Shown piece after piece: positions 35,207 through 43,525 of a stretch of 64,000 nucleotides of DNA; position 1 is the first letter of the stretch, and the number at the start of each line of letters is the position of its first letter. The position numbers and the translations under genes are program-made. Below the pieces are notes generated by a model. That model ran no database searches. It worked only from the letters and a program-made list of their open reading frames with translations, and was not told the DNA's origin. Source of the DNA: Devosia epidermidihirudinis (GTDB taxonomy: Bacteria > Pseudomonadota > Alphaproteobacteria > Rhizobiales > Devosiaceae); assembly GCF_000971295.1 (NCBI RefSeq), contig NZ_LANJ01000044.1, positions 164,556 through 228,555 on the forward strand, given 5' to 3'.

Positions 35207-36894
35207 TGGCTGTGCTTGAGATTGATAGCCTCACCATTCGCTATGGCGGCGCTACAACACCTGCGGTGAACGACGTGACGCTCGCGATTGCGCCGGGCGA
35301 AGTCTATGCGCTGGTCGGCGAAAGCGGCTCGGGCAAGACCACGCTGGCCAAATCCATCGCGCGGCTGCTGCCGCAGTCGGCGGACTATGCTACCGGCAAA
35401 ATCACGCTGGCGGGCGAGGATGTGCTGGGGGCGACACCGGCGAAATTGCGGGCCCTGCGCGCGCGCGAGCTGGCCTATGTGTTCCAGAACCCGATCACCA
35501 GCCTTGATCCGACCATGCGGGTCGGCAAGCAGCTGGGCCTGTTGCTGGGTGGTGCGCCTGAGCGCGTGCATGCGGCGCTCGATGCGGTGCGGATTGCCGA
35601 TCCGGCCAGTGTGGCCAGCCGCTTTCCCCATCAACTGTCGGGCGGCATGGCGCAGCGCGTGGGTGTTGCAATGGCGCTGGCGCGGCGGCCCAAGCTGCTG
35701 ATCGTCGATGAACCGACCTCGGCGCTGGACGCCTCGCTGACCGCCGAAATTCTGGCCTTGCTGATAGAGCGGCGCGCCAGCGACGGCACCGCCATTTTGC
35801 TACTGAGCCACGACCTGCGTTCCATCGCCAAAATCGCTGATCGTGTCGGGGTGATGTATCGTGGCGCGCTGGTGGAACAGGGCGTTACGGCAGCGGTGTT
35901 CGCTGCGCCGGAACATGAATATTCGCGGCGACTGCTGAAGCTGGATCACCGCGACGTGCCATCTGCTCCGACCATAACAGCCGATCAGCAAGTGCCCGTA
36001 GCGGCAGAGCTGGCGCGCGTCAGCGTTGCCTTTGCCGGACGGGGACGGACCCCGGCGCGGCTGGCGCTGCGCGATATCGACCTCACCATCAGACAAGGCG
36101 AAGTGCTGGCTGTGGTGGGCGAGAGCGGATCGGGCAAGACTACGCTGGCGCGGTTGCTGTTGGGGACGCTGCGCCCCACGTCCGGAACGGCGCGTATTCA
36201 GGGCATTGCGGCGAACAAGGTGCGCCCGGGCAGTGTCGCCGTGGTGCTGCAAAATGCCGACTGGGCGCTCAATCCACGCCTGCGCGTGGCGAGTTCGCTG
36301 CTGGAGCCATTGGGGCGCGGACGCAAGCTCGGCAAGGCCGAGCGGCTGGCCAAGGCACGGCAGGCGATGGAAGCAGTCGGGCTGGCGCCAGACTTGCTGA
36401 CCCGCTATCCCGGTGAACTTTCTGGTGGACAGCGCCAGCGCGTTTCGATTGCCCGCGCGCTGATTGCCGACCCCGGCTTTATTGTGCTCGACGAGCCGCT
36501 GAGCGCGCTCGACGCCGATACGCAGAACCAGGTGTTAGAGGTGTTGCGGGAGACGCAGACGCGGCGGGGCTATGCCGCCCTGTTCATCACCCATGATCTC
36601 TCCGCCACGCGCAATTTCGCGCATCGCATTGTGGTGCTCTATGCGGGATCAGTGGTTGAGATCGTGGAGGGCTCGGCGCTCACAGCTCAAGCCCGCCACC
36701 CCTATTCGCAGCTCCTGGCGAAGGCTGCCAATGGTGATCTGGCGCCAACCGCACCGATGGCGGCGATCCCTCAGACAGGCTGCGCCTTCGCACCGCGCTG
36801 TCCTCTGGCGATTGATCGGTGTCGGGTTGAGGAGCCGGTGCTGCGCCCGATGACAACCGGAGGCGTCGCCTGCCATCGCGTCCATGCAGCCTAA
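35206..36894 (+). CDS. Fused DppD-DppF-type ABC ATPase (two nucleotide-binding domains)
   Basis: 562 residues; both ATPase halves in one chain, as often in oligopeptide systems. Domain 1 (about 1-245): Walker A GESGSGKTTLAKS, signature LSGGMAQR, Walker B LLIVDEPTSALD, H-loop LSHDLRS. Domain 2 (about 265-515): Walker A GESGSGKTTLARL, signature LSGGQRQR, Walker B FIVLDEPLSALD, H-loop THDLSA. The C-terminal Cys-rich tail GCAFAPRCPLAIDRC is the oligopeptide-binding ATPase signature, which can hold an iron-sulfur cluster. All catalytic motifs are intact. The ATG at 35206 follows the permease stop directly. The open frame continues upstream to 34333, but that part is a shadow of the permease gene. 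Confidence 0.94.
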   Translation: MAVLEIDSLTIRYGGATTPAVNDVTLAIAPGEVYALVGESGSGKTTLAKSIARLLPQSADYATGKITLAGEDVLGATPAKLRALRARELAYVFQNPITSLDPTMRVGKQLGLLLGGAPERVHAALDAVRIADPASVASRFPHQLSGGMAQRVGVAMALARRPKLLIVDEPTSALDASLTAEILALLIERRASDGTAILLLSHDLRSIAKIADRVGVMYRGALVEQGVTAAVFAAPEHEYSRRLLKLDHRDVPSAPTITADQQVPVAAELARVSVAFAGRGRTPARLALRDIDLTIRQGEVLAVVGESGSGKTTLARLLLGTLRPTSGTARIQGIAANKVRPGSVAVVLQNADWALNPRLRVASSLLEPLGRGRKLGKAERLAKARQAMEAVGLAPDLLTRYPGELSGGQRQRVSIARALIADPGFIVLDEPLSALDADTQNQVLEVLRETQTRRGYAALFITHDLSATRNFAHRIVVLYAGSVVEIVEGSALTAQARHPYSQLLAKAANGDLAPTAPMAAIPQTGCAFAPRCPLAIDRCRVEEPVLRPMTTGGVACHRVHAA

Positions 36895-37012
36895 AAGCGG
36901 GCCACCGCAATCGGCCATTTCGTCCGCTTGATTGATCGACCTGCCGCTGGCCTATATATAAAGGCAAGTCTTGGAGCGGTTATCGTCCGCAATCGGCAGG
37001 GTTAGGAAAAAC

Positions 37013-37753
37013 GTGGCACCGGCAAATTCAGCACGCAAACCCCAGCTCGGCGCGCGTTTACCCCAGCTTGAGTCGACCCGCCTTTATCGCCGCATCGCCG
37101 AACTGCTGGAGACGCGCATCAATCAGGGTCTGTTCCCGGTCGGCACGTTCTTGCCTGCCGAGCGCGAACTGGCCGAGCAACTGGGTGTCAGCCGGACATC
37201 GGTGCGCGAGGCGCTGATTGCGCTGGAGGTCAATGGCCGGGTAGCCATCCGCCAGGGCCATGGCGTGCAGGTGCTGGCGGGCCCCGACCTGGCTGCGCCC
37301 ACCACCCCGCCCGATGTCGATATCGGCCCCATTCAGGTGCTGGAGGCGCGCCGCCTGATCGAGCCGCGCATTGCCGAACTGGCTGCTGCCAACCACACCC
37401 AGCAAAACCTTGAAAACATGCAGGCGGCCATCAAGCTGCAAAACAGCGCCGCAACCTGGACCGTCGATGCCTACCGTCAGGGCGACCGCGACTTCCATGT
37501 CGAAATCGCCCGCGCCAGTGGCAATGCCGCGTTTGAAGTGCTGGTGTCCAAGCTCTGGGAATATCGCACCAAGCCCCTGTTCGAGCGCTTTGAAAACCTG
37601 CTGGTCGGCTCGGATCGCCTGGGCAAAACGGCGAACGAACACGACATCATCTACGCAGCCATTGCCGCCGGCGACGCCGCCGAAGCGGGCAAAGCCATGC
37701 GCATGCATGTTGAAGCCGTGCTTAGCTCCTTCGTTAAAGGCGACCGCGCCTAA
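37013..37753 (+). CDS. FadR-subfamily GntR regulator 1
   Basis: 246 residues from a GTG at 37013 preceded by AGGAAAAAC; TTG 36971 would add 14 residues. The winged helix (about 20-90) contains PAERELAEQLGVSRTSVREAL, given here in parts as PAERELAEQLG and SRTSVREAL. The C-terminal FCD helical ligand domain (about 105-240) follows, with candidate metal and ligand residues in RDFHVEIARASGN and the late His in RMHVEAVL. The promoter region has TATATATAA at about 36954-36962. Its neighbour at 37867 is a close paralogue. FadR-type regulators of sugar-acid pathways bind TNGTNNNACNA. Such sites lie upstream of the sugar-acid operon, dld and the cyclase-transporter operon in this window. Confidence 0.9.
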   Translation: MAPANSARKPQLGARLPQLESTRLYRRIAELLETRINQGLFPVGTFLPAERELAEQLGVSRTSVREALIALEVNGRVAIRQGHGVQVLAGPDLAAPTTPPDVDIGPIQVLEARRLIEPRIAELAAANHTQQNLENMQAAIKLQNSAATWTVDAYRQGDRDFHVEIARASGNAAFEVLVSKLWEYRTKPLFERFENLLVGSDRLGKTANEHDIIYAAIAAGDAAEAGKAMRMHVEAVLSSFVKGDRA

Positions 37754-37798
37754 CAAAAGCTGTGGCCAAGTGCTCCGCTCTGGTCTGCACGCGCGTAC

Positions 37799-37809
37799 TG
37801 GCTAGACCA
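37799..37809. promoter_or_regulatory. GntR/FadR-type operator-like site before the second GntR gene
   Basis: TGGCTAGACCA fits the FadR-type pattern T-N-G-T/C-N3-A-C-N-A with one deviation and is followed by ACTAGTCCACTTG. The flanking CTAGACCAC also occurs beside the perfect operator at 41556, suggesting autoregulation of the paralogous regulator gene. Confidence 0.5.
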
Positions 37810-37866
37810 CTAGTCCACTTGCCTTATACGATAGGCTAGTGATGAACCAGTGCAGGTCCGAGCTTC

Positions 37867-38592
37867 ATGTCCCCTCCTGATCCAAGCGCAGCGCGTCTGC
37901 CTGTTATCGAGCCCGTGCGGCTCTATCGGCAGATCGCGACGCTGCTGACCGAGCGGATTGCGCAGGGCCTGTTTCCCGTGGGCAGCTTTCTGCCGGCTGA
38001 GCGGGCGCTGGCGGGGCAATTGGGCGTCAGCCGCACCTCGGTACGCGAGGCGATGATTGCGCTGGAAGTGGCGGGCAAGGTCACCATTCGTCCCGGCCAC
38101 GGCGTACAGATCCTGCCGCAGGTGCAGGAGTTTCCCCTGCCGGTGCCGGGTGATGTCGGCCCCATTCAGGCGATGGAAGCACGCCGACTGATCGAGCCGC
38201 GCATTGCCGCCAAAGCCGCGACCAACCGCAGCGAGGCCCATCTTGAAGCCATGCAGCGGGCCATGGCCTTGCAGGCGCAGGGCGACACGCCCAAGGATCG
38301 CACCTATCGCCAGGGCGACCGGGGATTTCACCTCGAGATCGCCCGTGCCAGCGGCAATGCCGCCTATGAAATCATGGTGCAAAAGCTATGGGACTATCGC
38401 GATACGCCGCTGTTTGAGCGGTTCGAAAGCCTGCTGATGAAGCCCGAGCGCGCCGCCGACACGCAGGCGGAGCACGCCGAGATTTTCGATGCGATTGCCC
38501 AGCGCGACAGCGCCCGCGCGGCAAAGACCATGCAGCACCACATTGATGCGGTGCTGGCGGCGTTTGTCGCCGGCAAGACCGATATCGGCTAA
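37867..38592 (+). CDS. FadR-subfamily GntR regulator 2 (paralogue)
   Basis: 241 residues, same domain order as the preceding gene: winged helix (about 15-85, with SRTSVREAMIALEV) and FCD domain (about 100-235, with RGFHLEIARASGN and a late His in MQHHIDAVL). The two proteins match along their whole length by eye, so they arose by tandem duplication. The ATG lies about 115 bases after the first regulator's stop, and an operator-like site lies between them. Having two regulators may allow different effectors to act on one set of promoters, or heterodimer formation. The effector is probably a sugar acid; not shown. Confidence 0.9.
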   Translation: MSPPDPSAARLPVIEPVRLYRQIATLLTERIAQGLFPVGSFLPAERALAGQLGVSRTSVREAMIALEVAGKVTIRPGHGVQILPQVQEFPLPVPGDVGPIQAMEARRLIEPRIAAKAATNRSEAHLEAMQRAMALQAQGDTPKDRTYRQGDRGFHLEIARASGNAAYEIMVQKLWDYRDTPLFERFESLLMKPERAADTQAEHAEIFDAIAQRDSARAAKTMQHHIDAVLAAFVAGKTDIG

Positions 38593-38608
38593 CCGGCGAC
38601 AGCGTTCG

Positions 38609-39340
38609 TCAGGCGGTCCAGCCGCCGTCGATGATGTGCACCTGACCGGTGGTGTAAGTGGCGCCGGCGAGATAAACCGCAAGATCGGCAACTTCCTCTG
38701 GACGCGCGATACGGCCAATCGGCTGACGCGCGATGAACGCCTTCTGGGCACCTTCAAAGTCGCCGGTGGCGTGCCAGCGCTCGTGCAGTGATGGGGAATC
38801 CACCGTGCCCGGGCAGATGGCGTTGACGCGGATATTGGAGGTGGTGAAGTCCGAGGCAATCGACTTGGTCAGCCCGATCACCGCAGCCTTGGAAATCGAA
38901 TAGGCGGCGCGGTTAGGCACGCCTTTGATGGAGGAAGCGACGGTGGCCATATTGACGATGGCGCCGTCCTTGCGCTCCAGCATTTGCGGCAGGATGGCCT
39001 GAATGGTGCGGATCTGCGCCTTGACGTTGAGGTCGAGTGCGAAATCGAGATCCTTATCGCTCATTTCCAGCACATTGCCTGAGTGAACCACGCCAGCGCA
39101 GTTGAACAGCACATCAATGCGGCCGATTTCGGCCACGGCCTGCTTGACCGCATCGGCCGACAGCACATCGAGGATACGCGTCGTCACATTGGGCAGACCA
39201 TCGAGCTCGGCCAGCTTTGCCGCATTGATATCGGTCGCGATCACCTTGGCGCCAGCGGCGACAAAGGCGTCGACCGAGGCGCGGCCAATGCCCTGGGCCG
39301 CGGCGGTGATGAGGACGATTTTTCCGTTCAGGTCAGCCAT
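38609..39340 (-). CDS. Short-chain dehydrogenase, 2-keto-3-deoxy-L-fuconate dehydrogenase-like
   Basis: 243 residues. SDR motifs: cofactor TAAAQGIGRA near 12, NCAG near 80, catalytic Ser in MATVASS, and YSISK near 146. The C-terminal part NAICPGTVDSPSLHERW and RQPIGRIARPEEVADLAVYL matches the SDR that oxidises 2-keto-3-deoxy-L-fuconate in the non-phosphorylating L-fucose pathway. The ATG at 39340 follows TTGGAGACACGC; the longer frame to 39454 has no support. It is the third gene of the set dehydratase-lactonase-SDR, all on the minus strand. Specificity between L-fuconate and related 6-deoxy or pentose acids is open. Confidence 0.87.
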   Translation of the reverse strand: MADLNGKIVLITAAAQGIGRASVDAFVAAGAKVIATDINAAKLAELDGLPNVTTRILDVLSADAVKQAVAEIGRIDVLFNCAGVVHSGNVLEMSDKDLDFALDLNVKAQIRTIQAILPQMLERKDGAIVNMATVASSIKGVPNRAAYSISKAAVIGLTKSIASDFTTSNIRVNAICPGTVDSPSLHERWHATGDFEGAQKAFIARQPIGRIARPEEVADLAVYLAGATYTTGQVHIIDGGWTA

Positions 39341-39460
39341 GCGTGTCTCCAACACAATACGATTTGCGGTACGACGCCGAACCGCCAGCCTCTTGGGCAT
39401 TGCAGCAGAGGACATCGCATATTCTTGGGCCCGATCAATTGGCCAATGGTTCAACCACGG

Positions 39461-40294
39461 CTAGAGGCCGTAGAAACGCTCGGCATTGCTTGCCCAGATC
39501 TTTTGCTGATCGGCTGCGGGCAGAGCCTTAAGCGCCTCGGTGACGACACCGATCCACTTGCCGTAATCGGCAACCAGATTGACCACGGGCCAATCGCTGC
39601 CGAACACCAGCCGGTCTGGCCCGAAAATATCGATGATGGTTTCGAGATAGGGCATGACACGCGCAAGCGTCCAATCGGGACCATCTTCGGTCAGGATGCC
39701 GGAAAGCTTGCAATGGACGTGGCTGAGGGAGCGGAATTGCTCCATGTCGCGCGCCCAGCTGGCATGCTCGCCCCTGTTGATCATCGGCTTGGCCATGTGA
39801 TCGACAATGACGGGCAGGTCTGGATAGCGTTCGACGAAGCGGACAGTATTGAGGATGTGGCGCGGCTTGATCAGCACGTCGAAGCGCAGGCCCAGATCGA
39901 GCATCTGGCGAATGGTGGGATCAAGATCGGGACGCAGGATCCAGGCATCGTCGCTCAGGTCCTGCAGATAGGGACGAATGCCCTTGAGGCGCGGATTACG
40001 CGCCCATTGGGCGAGATCGCGGGCAATGTCAGGGCCAACCATATCGACCCAGCCGACCACACCCTTGATGAAATCATGGCCATTGGCCAGACCGAGGAGA
40101 TAGCCAAGCTCTTCGGGGGTCGAGCCGGCGGCGACCAGCACGCAACCGTCGACGCCATTGGCGTCCATCAGGGGCTGCGCATCGGCCGGACCATAATCGC
40201 GATAGAGCACGGCCTGCTCGGGCGACATCCACAGCGCATAACTGCGCTCCATCGCCAGCGTCCAGAAATGCATATGTGTATCAATGCGCCGCAT
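39461..40294 (-). CDS. Amidohydrolase-2-family sugar lactonase (L-fuconolactonase-like)
   Basis: 277 residues. Metal-site motifs of the amidohydrolase superfamily: HxH in IDTHMHFW near residue 6-10, His in VIVDHMAKP near 175, and Asp in FGSDWPVVN near 242. In gene sets with an enolase-superfamily dehydratase this family opens sugar-acid lactones (L-fuconolactone, L-rhamnonolactone, 4-sulfomuconolactone and relatives). The ATG follows GCGGGAGGGGACCCTG. It lies 60 bases after the dehydratase gene and 120 bases before the SDR gene. Assigned role: hydrolysis of the lactone made by a sugar dehydrogenase that is not encoded in the immediate cluster. Confidence 0.87.
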   Translation of the reverse strand: MRRIDTHMHFWTLAMERSYALWMSPEQAVLYRDYGPADAQPLMDANGVDGCVLVAAGSTPEELGYLLGLANGHDFIKGVVGWVDMVGPDIARDLAQWARNPRLKGIRPYLQDLSDDAWILRPDLDPTIRQMLDLGLRFDVLIKPRHILNTVRFVERYPDLPVIVDHMAKPMINRGEHASWARDMEQFRSLSHVHCKLSGILTEDGPDWTLARVMPYLETIIDIFGPDRLVFGSDWPVVNLVADYGKWIGVVTEALKALPAADQQKIWASNAERFYGL

Positions 40295-40354
40295 CAGGGT
40301 CCCCTCCCGCTTTGTGGTTCTGGCGGCCTCACAGGTCGGCCGCCAGATCTGTGC

Positions 40355-41470
40355 TTAGCAACGCTGGCTGAAGGACGCTATGGCGCTTTCGGTCAGTGTG
40401 GTGCCGGCGCCGGGCAGTTCGGGGCGCACATAATGGCCGCCCTCGACCTTGATCGGCTCGACAAAGCAATCCTTGATCCATGGAATGTATTCCAGCATCG
40501 TCGTGCCGGGATGCCAGTAGGACAGATGCACATGCACCTGGCCCATATCGCCGACATGGGCAACGACAGGCAGGCGGCGGGCATGGGCGCTGTGGGCAAC
40601 CTGGATATATTCGGTGATACCGGCAACGCGGGTCACGTCGGGCTGCACATATTGCACGGCCTTGGCATCCATGAAGCTGTTGAAGGTCTCAGCCGTGTAG
40701 ACCTGCTCGCCCAGCGCAATCGGAATGCTGGTGGACTGCGCCAGCGTGGCGTGGGACGCAATATCGTCATACCACATCGGCTCTTCCAGCCAGAACACGT
40801 CCAGCGGCTCGGCCCGGGCACAGAAGCGCTGCGCGGTCGGCAGATCCCACTTGCCATTGGCGTCGATGGCAATGGTGACATTGGGGCCAACGGCCTTGCG
40901 CACGGCCTCGAAGCGCTCGATATCGACCATTGGATTGGCATGGCCAACCTTGATCTTGAGGCGCTGGAAGCCATCGACTTCGATGGCGCGCTTGCAGCCG
41001 TCGATCAGCTTGTCCTTGGGCACAGAGAGCCAACCGATATCGGTATTATAGGCTTCGAGCTTTTCGGACGTGGCGCCGCCCAGAAGCTTCCACAGCGGCA
41101 GGTTGGCGGCCTTGGCGCGCAGATCCCACAGCGCAATGTCGATTGCCGAGAGCGCGATATGGGTGACGCCAGCGCGGCCAACCCACTGAATGGCGGGGTA
41201 GCGCGCCAGCTTCTGCCACAGCCGGTCACCGTCCTGCGCATCCTCGCCCATCAGCAGCGGGCCATAGGACTTGTCGATGCAGGCCGTCACCAGGCGGTCG
41301 GTCTCGAGGTGGGCATGGGTGCCGGTATAGCCATAGCCGAACAGGCCATTGTCGGTGCCGATTTTGACGCCGACCACGCCCCAATGAGTGATGGTGTGGG
41401 TGGAATCCGAGATCGACGGCACGTTGACCGGCACATGCAGGATGAACGGCTCAATGGAGGTGATTTTCAT
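40355..41470 (-). CDS. Enolase-superfamily acid-sugar dehydratase (mandelate racemase group)
   Basis: 371 residues. Active-site elements: KxK motif with catalytic Lys in LKIKVGH near 165, Mg ligands Asp in [10 protein letters not shown], Glu in WLEEPMW and Glu in ALGEQVY, the Asp of the His-Asp dyad in VQPDVTRV and its His in VVAHVGDMG near 298. This is the mandelate racemase/acid-sugar dehydratase arrangement. It converts an aldonate to 2-keto-3-deoxyaldonate. The ATG at 41470 follows AAGGTCTGTC; the frame runs on to 41563 through the operator region. First gene of the sugar-acid operon, with a perfect FadR-type operator 86 bases upstream. The substrate (L-fuconate or another 6-deoxyaldonate) is inferred from the neighbours. 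Confidence 0.88.
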   Translation of the reverse strand: MKITSIEPFILHVPVNVPSISDSTHTITHWGVVGVKIGTDNGLFGYGYTGTHAHLETDRLVTACIDKSYGPLLMGEDAQDGDRLWQKLARYPAIQWVGRAGVTHIALSAIDIALWDLRAKAANLPLWKLLGGATSEKLEAYNTDIGWLSVPKDKLIDGCKRAIEVDGFQRLKIKVGHANPMVDIERFEAVRKAVGPNVTIAIDANGKWDLPTAQRFCARAEPLDVFWLEEPMWYDDIASHATLAQSTSIPIALGEQVYTAETFNSFMDAKAVQYVQPDVTRVAGITEYIQVAHSAHARRLPVVAHVGDMGQVHVHLSYWHPGTTMLEYIPWIKDCFVEPIKVEGGHYVRPELPGAGTTLTESAIASFSQRC

Positions 41471-41555
41471 GACAGACCTTAGCGATGACATGTTTGCTGC
41501 GCGGCTGCGCTGATCGGATGTCCGCCAGCGCCACCAAATTCCTCTAGACCACCAG

Positions 41556-41566
41556 TGGTCCAACCA
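41556..41566. promoter_or_regulatory. FadR-type GntR operator between the sugar-acid operon and dld
   Basis: TGGTCCAACCA fits T-N-G-T-N3-A-C-N-A exactly. It is embedded in CTAGACCACCAGTGGTCCAACCA, which adds a second overlapping inverted repeat ACCAC-CA-GTGGT. The identical 11-mer occurs at 48190. It lies between divergent genes and could control both. Confidence 0.75.
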
Positions 41567-41751
41567 CTAAACCAATACGCAACGCAATGAAGCCGGTCAA
41601 TGGTGGATCGGATGCGGTGGCGGGCTCTGGCCGAATGTCCAATTGTGCCGAAACCAGGCAATCGGCAGGGTCCGCACCCAAGCCAGCCATTGCCCGGCGC
41701 AGCCAACATCACCTAAACAAGTGCCGCCCTTGCCTATCGGAAGTGAATCCC

Positions 41752-43473
41752 ATGCCTGCTGCCGCCGCAGATGCCTCGACCCAGCTATTGACCGAACTGA
41801 CCCGCGCGGTCGGCTCCAGACACGTGCTGACCACAGCCCTGCGCACCGAGCGCTACCGCAAGGGGTTCCGCAGCGGCGAAGGCGCGGCGCTGGCCGTGGT
41901 GCTGCCCGGCTCGCTGCTGGAAATGTGGCAGGTGCTGAAGGCCTGCGTCGCGGCCGATGTCATCGTCATCATGCAGGCGGCCAATACCGGGCTGACCGAA
42001 GGCTCCACCCCCAGTGGCGACGACTATGACCGCCCGGTGGTGATCATCAACACGCTGCGCATGGACCGCATCGACCTGCTCGACGAGGGCAAGCAGGTGC
42101 TGAGCCTGCCCGGTGGAACCCTGTATCGACTGGAAGATCTGCTGCGCCCGCTTGGCCGCCAGCCCCATTCGGTGATCGGTTCGTCCTGCATCGGCGCCTC
42201 GATCATTGGCGGCATTTCCAACAATTCCGGCGGCTCGCTGATCCAGCGCGGCCCCGCCTTTACCGAACTGGCGCTCTACGCCCAGGTCGACGCCAATGGG
42301 GTGCTGTCGCTGGTCAACGAGCTCGATATCAATCTGGGCACCACGCCAGAAGAAATCCTCGGGCGGCTGGATCGGGGCGATTACACACCAGCGGATGTGG
42401 CCGCGAGCACGCGCCGCGCCAGCGATGGCGACTATAGCGAACGCGTGCGTCAGATCGATGAGGCGAGCCCTGCGCGCTTTAATGCCGATCCACGACGCCT
42501 GTCGGGCGCATCGGGCAGCGCGGGCAAGCTGGCGATTTTTGCTGTGCGCCTCGACACCTTCCCGCAGGACGGCAAGGATCAGGTGTTCTACATCGGCACC
42601 AATACCCCTTCGGTCCTCACCGATCTGCGGCGTCACCTCCTGGCAGAATCTGAGCAATTGCCCATTGCCGCCGAGTACATGCACCGCGACGCCTTCGACA
42701 TTGCCCGCATCTACGGCAAGGACACGTTCGTCCTGATCAACACCTTCGGCACCGGCGTCATGCCGCGCTTTTTCACCCTCAAGGGGCGCATCGATGCGCT
42801 GCTCGCCAAGGTGCCGTTGCTGCCGAGCAATCTGCTCGACAAAGTGGTGCAGCACGCTTCGCGCCTCTGGCCCGAAATCGTGCCCAAGCGGCTGATGGAA
42901 TATCGCGACCGCTACGAGCATCATCTGCTGCTCAAGGTCTCGGCGGGTTCCGCCGATGCGGTGAAAGCCTATCTCACAAGCCTGCCGACCGACCAGAACG
43001 GCGGGGCCGACTGGTTCGCGGCGACACCAGAGGAAGGGCGCAAGGCGTTTCTGCTGCGCTTTGCGGCGGCGGGCGCGGCCATCCGCTACGCCATCATGCA
43101 TGAAAACACCGTCGAAGACATGGTAGCGCTCGATATCGCCCTGCCCCGCAATGCCCGCGACTGGCTGGAAGAGCTGCCCGAGCCACTGGCCAGAAGCTGC
43201 GAGACCAAGCTCTATTACGGGCACTTCTTCTGCCACGTCTTCCATCAGGATTATCTGGTGCGCAAGGGCACGGACCTGAAGGCCTTCAAGGCCGATATGC
43301 TGGCTTTGCTCGATGGGCGCGGCGCGGAATATCCCGCTGAGCACAATGTCGGCCATGTCTACGCCGCCAAGCCCGAACATCAGGCTTTTTTCAAAAGCAC
43401 CGATCCGACCAACAGCTTCAATGCCGGCATCGGCAAAATGTCCAAGCACAAGCACTACGGTTGCGACTGCTGA
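41752..43473 (+). CDS. dld: Quinone-dependent D-lactate dehydrogenase (FAD)
   Basis: 573 residues, as in E. coli Dld (about 571). A FAD_binding_4 domain (about 40-210) includes VIMQAANTGLTEGSTPSG (the flavin-binding glycine loop) and GSSCIGASIIGGISNNSGG (in parts). The remainder carries the Dld membrane-associated cap domain, ending KMSKHKHYGCDC. It is a peripheral membrane enzyme that passes electrons from D-lactate to quinone. The ATG at 41752 has a GGAAG site. It is divergent from the sugar-acid operon and shares its operator region. This suggests that lactate is the product of that pathway, although the D-specificity of Dld is at odds with an L-sugar substrate. Confidence 0.94.
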   Translation: MPAAAADASTQLLTELTRAVGSRHVLTTALRTERYRKGFRSGEGAALAVVLPGSLLEMWQVLKACVAADVIVIMQAANTGLTEGSTPSGDDYDRPVVIINTLRMDRIDLLDEGKQVLSLPGGTLYRLEDLLRPLGRQPHSVIGSSCIGASIIGGISNNSGGSLIQRGPAFTELALYAQVDANGVLSLVNELDINLGTTPEEILGRLDRGDYTPADVAASTRRASDGDYSERVRQIDEASPARFNADPRRLSGASGSAGKLAIFAVRLDTFPQDGKDQVFYIGTNTPSVLTDLRRHLLAESEQLPIAAEYMHRDAFDIARIYGKDTFVLINTFGTGVMPRFFTLKGRIDALLAKVPLLPSNLLDKVVQHASRLWPEIVPKRLMEYRDRYEHHLLLKVSAGSADAVKAYLTSLPTDQNGGADWFAATPEEGRKAFLLRFAAAGAAIRYAIMHENTVEDMVALDIALPRNARDWLEELPEPLARSCETKLYYGHFFCHVFHQDYLVRKGTDLKAFKADMLALLDGRGAEYPAEHNVGHVYAAKPEHQAFFKSTDPTNSFNAGIGKMSKHKHYGCDC

Positions 43474-43482
43474 AACGCAAAA

Positions 43483-43504
43483 GGCCGCCGGTTTCCCGGC
43501 GGCC
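43483..43504. terminator. Bidirectional terminator between dld and the sugar ABC operon
   Basis: GGCCGCCGG-TTTC-CCGGCGGCC is a perfect 9-base stem with a 4-base loop. It is preceded by AAAA, which becomes a U-run for minus-strand transcription, and it lies between convergent stops at 43473 and 43526. Confidence 0.85.
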
Positions 43505-43525
43505 CAGCAACCCTTCGACGATGGA

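Noticed and set aside
39083..41482. A 799-codon plus-strand open frame
   Set aside because: Antisense to the SDR, lactonase and dehydratase genes, all of which carry intact catalytic motifs; no own ribosome site or recognisable fold.
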